Below, in pieces: positions 10,378 through 20,522 of a DNA stretch of 64,000 nucleotides. This DNA is from Dioscorea cayenensis subsp. rotundata (Eukaryota > Streptophyta > Magnoliopsida > Dioscoreales > Dioscoreaceae): assembly GCF_009730915.1 (NCBI RefSeq), contig NC_052481.1, forward strand, positions 20,806,461 through 20,870,460, read 5' to 3'. Under the pieces are notes generated by a model, which saw only the letters and a list, made by a program, of their open reading frames with translations, was not told where the DNA came from and made no database searches. The position numbers were made by a program, and so were the translations under genes. Position 1 is the first letter of the stretch; every line of letters begins with the position of its first letter.

Positions 10378-12360
10378 ATGTACGGGTCTAGAGGGTATGT
10401 TGAAGCTAATTCTAACCCTAATTGTTGTTGTCTTGCATGATCAATGAATTTTTTATTCCCTTTTTGATTCAATTTTTATGGTTTCATGTGATTATGATGC
10501 GTTCTTGATTGTTATGGTCTTTAATGGAGGTTCTTAGATCATATTGTTGTGAATTTTTTCTTTGCTTAGTTTCCAGATTTGTTTCTGTGATTTTGGATTT
10601 GATGCCAGTTAGGATTAGGGTTTCGTGGGTGATGAATTGTTGGGGATAGGATTGATTTTGTGATTTTTAATAGATAAAGAGTGGGTGTATTTGGTGATCG
10701 GAAGTGATTGATACGTGGCTGCTAAAGAGCAGTTGAGGATAAAATCAATTGCAAACTGCTTTTTTTATTATTGGAAATCCTTTCAAAGGTTATTTTTTGC
10801 AAACACTAGAAGCATAAGGAATCATAAGCTTTGTAGTTAGTCATTCTTTCAGTGGTTTAATCTATTGATTTTAGATATTTGTGAATTGTAATACAAGCTT
10901 GTGAGTCTTTTCTTTGAGATATTTATGAATTATAAATCTATAAAATAACCATTATGTTATTTTGGTTCCTAGCTTGGAAAAACAAGAAAAATTCCAGCCT
11001 CAAATTATTGGATGTTATGGCTTTTCCAACCATCTCATTGAAATGATCGACTCTATTGACAAAAATAAGTTGGCGGGGACCTAAGGTTGTCGAATGAACA
11101 CGAACATAATTTACTGAAATTTAATGTGTAGCTTCATGGTTTTAATTATTTATGGGTAGAACTTTGCTACATGGAGTACATTTTCGCAAGCACTTACTTT
11201 TAATACTGAATATAACTCTGTTAGTATTAGTTTTTTGGGTTATAGTCTTTCAAAATCATATACTCTCTGCTTAAGTTGATGATTGGGTTGGAATTTTTAT
11301 TTGTTAGTCAGTTTTTTCTTGTTCTTTCTTATGCTTGCAATAAGTTTAAGAGTCTGTTAAATATATTTCATATTATAGAAGGTAGTTGTTTCATTATGAA
11401 TTAGTATCTGCCTATCTGGGTTGGGTCTGCTCATTGAATGAGGATTGAGAGTTAAGGGTTGTTTTATCCCCAATTTTGGGATTCTGGATAATGTGAAGGG
11501 CTATGTTGGGGAGCGGGGGGGTTTCAGACGGGTACGAGGGCACAAAGAGGGCACGAATGATGGAATCAAATCCCTACTTCGCAGTGAGCAGTGGTGCTGG
11601 CTCAGATGGGTTCAACAATGGCTCCAAGAGGCCGCGGACCATGGAATCAAGCCCTTACTTCTCGACAAGAGGTGGCATTAGCAGTTTCCAGCAGCCTTAT
11701 GGCTATGGAGGTGGAAGCCTCGGTGCTTTTCCTGTGGTCCGCTTGCGAGGCCTTCCATTCAACTGTGATGATCTAGACATCTACAAATTCTTTTCTGGTT
11801 TAGATGTGGTGGACTGCTTATTAGTCAATAAGAATGGGCGCTTCTCTGGTGAGGCCTTTGTTGTTTTTCCGTCTATGATGCAGACCGAGTTTGCTCTCCA
11901 GAAGGATAGACAGAACATGGGCCGAAGATATATTGAGGTATTTAGAGGTAGTAAGATGGAATATTACCATGCTATCGCTGCTGAGGTGAACAGTGGTGGA
12001 GCAACAGAGCATGAATATCGCCGTGGATCACCTGTTTCTCGGCCAAAGAAATCCTTTGAGGATAAGGACCAGATGGAGTACACTGAGGTCCTTAAACTTC
12101 GGGGGCTACCATACTCAGCTACCAAGTCTGACATTGTCGATTTCTTTGGCGAGGAGTTTGGACTCAGCGAGGAGAATGTGCAAATTGCCTGCCGTTCAGA
12201 TGGGAAAGCAACTGGTGAGGCATTCGTTGAATTCGAATCAGCAGAGATGGCCAAGAAGGCTATGTGCAAGGACAAGATGATGATAGGCTCTAGATACGTC
12301 GAGTTGTTCCTATCAACACCGGAGGAAGCGAAGAGGGCTGAATTCAGATCTAGACAATGA
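10378..12360 (+). CDS. hnRNP F/H-like RNA-binding protein with two RRMs
   Basis: RNA-binding protein of the hnRNP H/F (quasi-RRM) type, expected to act in pre-mRNA processing. Exon 1 (10378-10394) encodes only MYGSR plus two bases; after an 1104-base GT-AG intron, exon 2 (11499-12360) carries the rest, 292 residues in all. The joined start MYGSRGAMLGSGGVSDGYE matches the plant family, which is why this upstream ATG was preferred to the one at 11503. RRM1 is about residues 84-157 (RLRGLPF ... GEAFVVF) and RRM2 about 202-278 (KLRGLPYSA ... GEAFVEF). The N-terminus has two imperfect copies of a KR(A/P)R(M/T)MES(N/S)PYF segment, probably a nuclear-localisation and low-complexity module. The acceptor (GTGAAG) lacks a strong pyrimidine tract, so use of alternative starts is possible. 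Confidence 0.87.
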
Positions 12361-12949
12361 ATAGCTGATGATAGACAAGATGAACATGTGTTTGATTGGT
12401 AATTCCATTGTCACTGCTACTTTTTTCTGCGGTCACAGTTGTAACATTTTTTTTTTTTCCTTTTTTGTTTTTTCTTGAGCTAACATTTAGTCAGTTGATG
12501 ACTGTCTGAAAGTTTTCTCCTGTATTCTATATGATAAAATTTCGTATTTGTAGTTCTGCAGCTGAAAATTTTTTCAGTAAATCTGATAAAGGACCTTGTG
12601 ATGTTTCTCAAATTGGTTGATATAATGGATGCCTTAATGTTTGATTGGTGTCTATTGAGCTTTGAATTTTTATTTTATTTTTTTTTATTTTGCTGTCCAG
12701 TAAGATTTGTATGATATGAAGGTTTTTTTTAAAAAAAAAAAAAATTCCCAAGAATATTTTGGTCATTGAAAAATATCAAAGCTATTTTTTTCCTTTTCTT
12801 TTTCGAGTAACTTCCTAGAGAATCATCCAAACAAATATAGAAATCCAGAAAACCTTGTTAAAGAAAGCTCATGTCTGGTATAGCTTGGAAGCACCATGTA
12901 ATCTTACTACTTGCAGCTCATTTGCAATCCTATCAAAATGCATCCGTAC

Positions 12950-12952
12950 TAA

Positions 12953-12983
<31 letters not shown>

Positions 12984-12988
12984 ATCCT
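12950..12988 (+). repeat. (AAAT)n microsatellite
   Basis: About nine AAAT units in the spacer between the convergent RRM and NRDE genes. Confidence 0.9.
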
Positions 12989-13247
12989 GCATTCATCTCC
13001 CTGAGAAAGTCCTAATCCAAGAAATAGATTTTCACAGTTTGTGCTCCTCCATTCAAAAGAAAGCAACAGCTTTATATATAAATCATCATCTCCATTCACC
13101 CTATTTTCTTAGTTTCCATTTTTCTAAAAACATTTAATGCTACATCATCATTTGAACAAGCAAGCTTTTCACAACAACACAAGCTCATTGTTCTGAAAAA
13201 ACCAAACAGATTCTTATTTACACACACATACACAAAACATAAACCAA

Positions 13248-14432
13248 TCAAACATTTAAATGGTACTGTACACTATGCTCTTTCCACACTCCTTCCTTCA
13301 AATACTTCTCATAGAAGCATACTTCTCCATCTGTTTTCACTGCCAATACCCCTGTACTCCTTGTCCCATACACTCCCTGTTTTCCAATCAAAATATTAAA
13401 TTAAAACAAAAATAAACTCCAAAACAAGTTTCATCAAAGTAATCTATATATATATATATATATATAATTATATAATTACCAGTTTGGTGTCCGTTTCAAC
13501 AAAGATTGAACTCAATTTGTGTTCCCAATCAGAATCACACCCAGTGTTTGGCAACCTATCCTTCTCAGCCTTCACTCTGTTTCCCATCAACTTCTCCACC
13601 ATTTCCTTTGCAGCAATTTCTTTATCTCCATTACTCCTCAACATCTCCTTCAAACTCTCACCAAGCAATTGTGCCTGCAAACATTATTACTTATTCCTAA
13701 ACATATGATAATAACAATATCACCATTGTTATTATTGTTATTATTGTTATTATTATTATTACCTTATGCCATGGAGTATCCAGTCTAGCATTAGTAAGAA
13801 CATGAAGTCCTGGACTTACAACTTGAACACACACAGGCTCACTTTTCGGCCTGTTCGAAACATACACCATAATTTTCGAACAAACATCAGCTAAAACCAA
13901 GTTGTATCCATTGTACTCTTCTTCTTCCTTTGCTAATTCCTCGGCAAACTCTATTGGAGTCTTCAAACTCTAGCAATCATAATAAAATAAAAACATCGCA
14001 TTTATGATTATTTCTAATACGCTCTCTTGATACATGCTAGTCTATAAAACTACCTCTAAAAACCGGACAGGCAAATCGCCCCGGCTTTTCGAATTCGGGA
14101 TAAAATCCGGCTCTAAAACATTAGTGATGAATGCCACTCTGCCATTCCTTGTGCAACCCATCCATGTTCCTCCTGCTATTCCATCTCTTCCTCCTAAGAT
14201 ACTTGTTTTGCCATCACTCCACCATCCTAATGGTTTTGTTGGCCTGTCATTTTATTTGATCATGAAATCATGAGTATAAGATTTTAGAAATTAAAGAGAA
14301 AAGTAAATGAAACAGTTTGAGATAAATGGAATTATATATAAAGTAAAACCTATCATGGAATTCATCTCTGTTTTGGAGAAGGAGAAGTTGGTAGATTGGG
14401 TGAGCTTGCCAAATCCATGCAGCTATACACAT
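13248..14432 (-). CDS. NRDE-family (TANGO2-like, DUF833) protein
   Basis: Member of the NRDE/TANGO2 family, conserved in eukaryotes and linked to Golgi organisation and lipid or heme handling; the biochemical role in plants is not settled. Five minus-strand exons: 14432-14350, 14243-14054, 13969-13763, 13674-13480 and 13376-13248. All are GT-AG and phase-consistent, 267 residues, the usual plant length. It starts MCIAAWIWQAHP with Cys2 directly after the initiator, as in the family (Ntn-hydrolase-like candidate nucleophile). The name-giving NRDE is residues 21-24, followed by FHDRPTKPLGWW. GGTWMG and TNVLEP are further family blocks. YGTRSTGVLAV near the C-terminus is the conserved end strand. 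I chose the internal ATG at 14432 over one 39 bases upstream because Cys2 is invariant. It converges with the RRM gene. Confidence 0.88.
13450..13475. repeat. (TA)n microsatellite in NRDE intron 4
   Basis: Alternating AT run just inside the donor side of the fourth intron. Confidence 0.85.
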
Positions 14433-15474
14433 GATTACTAGGGACAAATGCTGAAGCATGAAGGACACCAACCCAAAGTTATGTTTATATATTGCATAAA
14501 AAAAGTTTTTTTTTCCAAGATATACCCTTCAAAAAGATGAAATTACACTTATTTTCTACTACTTGTTCACACTTGAAAAAAAATTCAACTACTAATCTGT
14601 ATAACATTTTCTTATCATCTTAATCAGCTCACACTTGTTGGTATGTATATATTTCTGGAGAAGATTAAGTTTTTTATATTGAGACAAATATAATTATTTT
14701 TTAGTCTGATAATTTATGATCCAAATGATAGAAGTCTGGATCATTCAATTAAATGATTTTTAAATTTAAATTTTTATGTATATAACACACAGCAAAGAAG
14801 CTCTTGGCTATTTGAAAATTGATCGATCAAAAACTTGAGAAAAAAAAGTTAAATGAATATCTATATGAAACACATTGATGCCAAAAAAATTTAATAATCT
14901 TTGAATATTTTGGCAGGGGTGTATTTGTAAAAACATCATTAGTAAATTATAATTGGAGAGAGTCTTATCTAATTGAGAAAAGAGAGAAACAAAGAGAAGA
15001 AAACAAAGGATAAGTTTTAGAGAATCTGGTCATACTCATATGCAATGAATGAGTAGTTGCAACACTTTACTGCTCATTGGGTTTTGTTTAAAATATTTAA
15101 TTAAAAACAAGAGCCGATGACTGGTTTTGGTTTTCCTTAGTTTTGAGTCTTTGCTTCAAAGAACAACAACTCATGGCTAATTTTGGTCACATATATTTTA
15201 TTGAATTTTTATTTACACACAACTTTAGCTAAACCAAAACTTGAGGCGCATTTTTTACAACTGTTTGTTGGATGCTAATGGATTATGATTATTAAACCAT
15301 TTTCTCTTTAATTTATTTGATTTGGATGATGAGGATGTGTTATTGGTTTGAAATTTTTCATGTGGGTGAAGTATGAATATTTTATTATTCATTCTAAAAT
15401 AATAATAATAATAATAAATAATAAATAAATAATAATATATTATTATTATTGATTTTGAGAGATTATGGAACACA

Positions 15475-16140
15475 GTATTTTAGAAAATGTGGGTTGGTTT
15501 GATTGGCAGATGAGCATAACAAAAATAATGTAATTCACATATAAATTTTAAATGGAATTTGGTCATAGAAAGATTGTTGGTTAAAAATATTCAGTACAGT
15601 ATGAATAGTTAAAATACGACATAAATATTTTTTGGTAAATCACTAAAATTTGGTCAAATATTATTTTGATTACTGAATTTTAATTTATTTTAAAAAACTC
15701 ACTAAAGTTACTAAATCATTTCGAGGCAAATCACCAGATGGATTAGCATTTTCATTAGCTGAAGTGGAGGCCAGAAAAAACCTAGTTAGCGCATAGTCAA
15801 AGAGTGATTTATAGCCTCTACATTACCCAATGAAGATGTTAATCATCGGGTAACCTGCCAATAAAATGATTAGTAACTTTAGTGAGCTTTTCAAAACAAA
15901 TTAAAATTCATTGATGAAAATGATACTTGACCAAAGTTTAATGATTTATTAACTCAGGGTCTAGAAAATGTGTGGTTGATTTGAGTCACAAATGAGTATA
16001 ACAAAAATAATATAGTGCAATATAAATAGTTGAAATACAACATAATTATTGTAACAACATATATAAACTCTAAATGGGAGTTGCTCCTATAAACAATTGG
16101 ATAGAAAGATGGTTTGTTGATTACAACATCATTAATTAGA
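15475..16140. repeat. Duplicated flanks around the 15.6-kb MITE
   Basis: The left flank (about 15478-15630) and the right flank (about 15958-16135) are diverged copies in the same orientation. Both hold TAGAAAATGTG, then ATGAG(C/T)ATAACAAAAATAAT, a TATAAA block and ATAGAAAGAT(T/G)G near their ends. Confidence 0.6.
15633..15952. mobile_element. Long-TIR MITE-like element
   Basis: About 320 bases with terminal inverted repeats of roughly 90 bases. The left end (TAAATCACTAAAATTTGGTC and onward) matches the reverse complement of the right end (TAAATCATTAAACTTTGGTC and onward), through GAATTTTAATTT and CTCACTAAAGTTACTAA. It is non-coding. The long TIRs fit a Mutator-like or similar non-autonomous DNA element. 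I could not settle the target-site duplication. Confidence 0.7.
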
Positions 16141-16826
16141 TTAGTATATGTATTAGATTAATATTTTAATTTTATCATGACACAGGTGGGTTTTCACTAT
16201 TGTGTGTTATTAATAGTTGTATTTTAAAATTAATGAGTGTTATATTTTCTAACCTATATAAATTCAAAGGTCTTTTCCCTTTGTAATATCAAGATGGTTC
16301 ATCAACCTCGTTTTATATTCTATATTTTTAATATTTAGTATTTTTCTATTTTTAACAATCAAAGATAATAGAAGTTTAATTACAATATTAAATTAGAATG
16401 TGATTAGGTTAGATTTATATTTAAATCAAATATTGTGTGGTCCATAACTTTATCATTAAAATTCTTACATTTTAGATATTAATATATTTTTTAAAATTAA
16501 TATAGCATTTTAAAAGAAATGGTCAATACTAGGTATCCTTGATTAATCGTTTTTGTAAATACCCTACAATGAGGGAAGAGTGACATAAACTAAAAATAAC
16601 ATCTAGTTCTTCAAACACTGACATCGTGCTATTATAATTTTTAAATATGAGATTAAAACTCTAATATTTCTATCATTCAAATTACAAAATATATATGTAT
16701 ACTTATTTCTTCATATTATTTGTCGTATAGATGAATAGATCTTTTATTGATTTTTTTCACAAAAAACATATTAGGAACATATATTTTTTTTGTATGAAAA
16801 ATCATTCTAAAATTTTAATCTCCAAA

Positions 16827-16935
16827 ATCAAAATAACAAATAACTGAATGAAACTTAGGTTGTCAATATCAAAATAACAAATAACTGAATGAAACTTAGT
16901 TTGTCAATATCAAAATAACAAATAACCTAGTGAAA
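16827..16935. repeat. 41-base tandem repeat, about 2.6 copies
   Basis: Units start at 16827, 16868 and 16909, each opening ATCAAAATAACAAATAAC. The first two are nearly identical, the third decays after about 30 bases. Confidence 0.9.
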
Positions 16936-17501
16936 CTCAAACAAGTCATTAATGAGCATACTCATTTGTCAATATTAATATATACATCTCTATCATTATG
17001 AACATCAATTTGGAATAATCAATCAAATGAAGCAGAAAGTCTCATGCATTTGGAGTCTATGAAACAAATTGGGAACAAAATTCATATCCTTGAATTTTAA
17101 CCTTTGTATTTTCTAAAAAAATAAATAGGCAAAAAGATTTGTGTATTTTTGTATTTGGAATTTATTTGGGAGGTCATCGCAACAAACATCCTCATTTGAT
17201 TGATGTTTACTAATTTTTGGCAGTTTTTTTTTTAATGAGTATGACTCATCTATTTCCAAGAAGAATAATATGTGACTTATTGTTCTAGAAATGTAGTATA
17301 TGGTTTATATTGTCACTTTCACTAGCTAAATTGTTTTTCATTTTCAGTAACTTGTTTTTTTTTCCATTGAGAAACATGTGAGCTTGTGAGTGGTTCCAAA
17401 TAGTTAATCATATTTTAGATGGATTTTGTTATCCCATGTCTCATGACTCATGTCTTAAGAAATGTTATTCAATTGGTTTCTTGCAATAATTTTTTTAAAA
17501 G

Positions 17502-17574
<73 letters not shown>
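17502..17574. repeat. (TTA)n microsatellite
   Basis: An uninterrupted trinucleotide run of about 24 units. Confidence 0.95.
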
Positions 17575-18392
17575 AGAATTTATTTAACCCAATTCCTAAC
17601 TAATTCTTAAAATTTCAATTTCGATAATTATAGTATTTAAGTCTAATTTATTTACGGTAACATTATTTATTTATTTTTTCACTAGATAAGTGTGACTTAC
17701 TACACAGAAATTTACATCAACCAAATAAAGGTGTAGTTTTTTTTTCAAAAATAAATGTATACTAGAAGGGAGTTGAAAGCTAAACCATTCACTTTTTAGC
17801 GAAGAAGAGATAATAAATAAAAGATAAAATTATTAAAAATATATACATTTTTATTTTATAAGAATACATAAGTTAGAGTTCTATTTAGTAAAATCTAAAT
17901 ATTTTCACTAATTTCTTTTTGGGGTCCACCTAAATGAATGTGAACACCAAGTAATATTAACTCGAGTAAGGTTTTTATTTTGAAAAGGTGCTGAGATTGA
18001 AACCTATGTAACGCAAAGACAAAATGTTATTGAGCTTGAGAGTGTGCTCCATATTCTGTATCTATCCCTGATTTAAACTTTAAATGAAGGTATTTGTTGC
18101 CCAATGTTAAAAAAAAAAAATATATTAACTCAATATGTGATTAATATTTATGAAGAAATTGAAGGAGTGGATGCATGTTATAATAAATTTAAAATTATAT
18201 TATGCACTAGAGAAAATTAAAATTTTGGTAAATAATGCAAAATGTAATTTCTTTTCCTTAAAAAAAAAACCAGCCATTTTCACATGGGCTTTTGAGTGTT
18301 TGTTGGGCTATATGGGCCTTTTCATAAGAACTCCTCAACAAGCGAATGCACGTCAACTGTTCGACAAAATCCCTCAATGACATCGCCGGCGT

Positions 18393-19784
18393 GTGCTCAG
18401 CTCTTCACGCCATCCTTCCGACCAACTCCCCAGCTCGATCTCGCCGTGCTCTCTCCGAGTCTCCGTTCTCTCTAGTCCCAACCATCCTCATCCCCTCTCC
18501 TACCCGCGTCGCACGCCAATTCCATTGCAGAAGGACGAGAACAATGGTGATCAAACCCTCAACCTCGCCGCCGACGCCGACGCCGACGACGACGCTGCTT
18601 GGAGCTCGGAGGAGCTCGAAGCCATTTCATCTCTCTTTGAGAGGAAACCCCCTCAGAAGCCAATGAAACCAGTAAAGCAGCGACCTTTACCTCTCCCATT
18701 ACCCCGCCCCTCTCAAACCCCCTCGCCGAAGCACCATGTGAGGCTCGCTGCAAGGTCAGTGCTTTCCTTTCGCTCGTTAAGCAGTGATAGAGTGCGCAAG
18801 AACCCTGAAACTCTTGCTAGTATAGCCAGAGAGATTCAATCTCTTCCATGTGATGTTCATGCACATCAGGTGCTCGACAAATGGTCTCCATCTCTGAGGA
18901 AAGGCTCATTGTCACTAATTGTTAGAGAATTGGGTCATATGTGTCTTCCTGACAGAGCATTGCAAGCATTGTGCTGGGCTCAGGATCACCGGCCGGATTT
19001 TTTCCCCGATGACCGGGTTCTAGCTTCGACGGTGGAAGTCTTAGCGAGGAGTGGCAAGTTAAAGATTGAAGCTGAAATGGAGAGGAAGTACTTGAATTCT
19101 GCTAGCCGGAGTGTCGTCGAAGCAATGGCTAGAGGTTTTATTGCAGCGGAGAATTTGCATCGTGCACGGAGGCTGCTATTACTTGCCAAAGACAATAACC
19201 GAACACTCGATACGAGCATTCATGCAAAGTTGATAATGGCTGCCGGAAAAACTCCCGAAGGATATAAGCTTGCATTAGCATTACTCGAAGAACTCGGCGA
19301 AAGAGAGGATTTTGATCTGAAACCACAGGATTGTACTGGCATTATGAAAGTTTGCATCAAGATCGGAAAATTCGAAGTGGTTGAGAATCTTTTCAAGTGG
19401 TTCAAGGATTCAGGACGAAGCCCGAACATTGTAATGTATACGACAGTTATTCACAGTCGGTATCGGAATGGACAGTACAGGGAAGGAATGGCATTGATTT
19501 GGGAAATGGAAGGATTGAATTTTGTTTTGGATCTTGCGGCTTATCGTGTTGTTATCAAGCTGTGTGTTGTGCTGAATGATCTTGTGAGGGCTTTTAGATA
19601 TTTATCGAAAATGAAGGAAGCCGGGTTTTCGCCTACTTATGATATATACCGTGAAATGATCAATGCTTATGCGCATTCCGGGAGGATTGCTAAGTGCAAG
19701 CAACTATGCAAGGAAATGAAAATGGTTGGCATGAAGTTGGATAAAGATACACTAAGACTTTTATCACAAATGGAAGTAGTTTAA
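18393..19784 (+). CDS. P-class pentatricopeptide repeat protein
   Basis: Organelle RNA-binding PPR protein, single exon, 463 residues, as usual for this family. The Ser/Arg-rich N-terminus without acidic residues over the first 45 positions looks like a plastid or mitochondrial transit peptide. An acidic Asp/Ala stretch and a Pro-rich linker (about 59-115) follow. The C-terminal half carries degenerate 35-residue helical pairs, best seen at SPNIVMYTTVIHSRYRNGQY and SPTYDIYREMINAYAHSGRI. There is no E, DYW or SMR domain. Overall it resembles the Arabidopsis At2g01860 (EMB975) type as I remember it, but that match was not tested. The ATG at 18393 is the first in this frame. Nucleotides 18559-18600 are a GC-rich repeat encoding Asp/Ala. 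A decayed copy of the last repeat lies just beyond the stop. Confidence 0.85.
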   Translation: MLSSSRHPSDQLPSSISPCSLRVSVLSSPNHPHPLSYPRRTPIPLQKDENNGDQTLNLAADADADDDAAWSSEELEAISSLFERKPPQKPMKPVKQRPLPLPLPRPSQTPSPKHHVRLAARSVLSFRSLSSDRVRKNPETLASIAREIQSLPCDVHAHQVLDKWSPSLRKGSLSLIVRELGHMCLPDRALQALCWAQDHRPDFFPDDRVLASTVEVLARSGKLKIEAEMERKYLNSASRSVVEAMARGFIAAENLHRARRLLLLAKDNNRTLDTSIHAKLIMAAGKTPEGYKLALALLEELGEREDFDLKPQDCTGIMKVCIKIGKFEVVENLFKWFKDSGRSPNIVMYTTVIHSRYRNGQYREGMALIWEMEGLNFVLDLAAYRVVIKLCVVLNDLVRAFRYLSKMKEAGFSPTYDIYREMINAYAHSGRIAKCKQLCKEMKMVGMKLDKDTLRLLSQMEVV

Positions 19785-19789
19785 GTTTA

Positions 19790-19970
19790 ATAATCATGTG
19801 AAAGAATTCGGCTTTTCGCCTAAAATGATATATGCTGTGACATGTTTAATCAATGGTTTGTGTATGCACATTCAGAAATAAGATATGCATGTGAATGGAA
19901 AATGATTTGCAGATACTTATGACATGTAAAGAAATGAAGATGGTTTGACATGAAGTTGGATAAACATTAT
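19790..19970 (+). pseudogene. Decayed duplicate of the last PPR repeat
   Basis: Just after the PPR stop, this stretch repeats the terminal coding segment (about 19622-19748) in the same orientation. Shared words are GGNTTTTCGCCTA, TGATATAT, AATCAAT or ATCAATG, TATGCNCATTC, AAAGAAATGAAGATGG and GACATGAAGTTGGATAAA (GGCATG in the gene). It has no usable frame. It looks like an unequal-crossover leftover that now forms 3' UTR. Confidence 0.75.
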
Positions 19971-20522
19971 TTCCTTTGTTTGGAAGTTTTTGTTGTTCAA
20001 TTGATGAACATGTAAATTTTGTAGAAATAATAAAAAAATTTATTTGTTCTTGTTTATAATTTTGCAAGTCTCATCAGTTTGCATCAAACTTTTTGGTTTT
20101 TTTGTATTCTGTTAGAAGAAAAGGTGTACATTTATTTATAGACAAATGTATTCATTTTTTAAATTAAATAAAACTATGAAATTTTTTTCCATAAAATTAA
20201 ACATGTTTTTTTTTTAATAATAATGATTTAAAAGTTTACTTTCAGTTAAATTTTGACTCACTTGATTAGATTTAACTACGTTAGAAATAGGATGATCAAA
20301 GACGAAGAAAGAACGCACGCACGCTTATGTCACGTGCTGCTAATATCACGTGGGTCGCACGTGCGAGAGTCGCTCCAAAAACTCGGCACCCGGAAAAATC
20401 CCAAAAAAATCCAACCTCGTTTCTAGAGAGAGAAAGGGTCGATAGAGAGAGAAAGAGAAGAAGAGAGAGAAACAGAGAGAGAGAGAGAGAGAGAGAGAGG
20501 GAGCGGGGCCAAAGCTCCGATA
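19971..20522. other. Spacer and GA-rich leader before the bromodomain gene
   Basis: AT-rich spacer to about 20280, then a GC-richer stretch with two CACGTG words (20330-20335 and 20347-20352; G-box cores bound by bZIP and bHLH factors) and a further CGCACGTGCG at 20356-20365, then a (GA)n-rich leader. Confidence 0.65.
20425..20501 (+). repeat. (GA)n-rich 5' leader
   Basis: Interrupted GA dinucleotide tract ending 22 bases before the start codon; (GA)n leaders are common in plant genes and can bind BPC/GAGA factors. Confidence 0.85.

Larger units (their letters stand above)
14433..18392. other. AT-rich intergenic region
   Basis: Between the divergent NRDE and PPR genes. No protein gene seen. 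It contains the elements listed separately: a long-TIR MITE-like element, its duplicated flanks, a 41-base tandem repeat and a long (TTA)n tract. (AAT)n/(TTA)n runs also occur at about 15399-15450. Confidence 0.6.

Noticed and set aside
17419-17610. Open frame with poly-Tyr run
   Set aside because: It is only the (TTA)n microsatellite read as protein.
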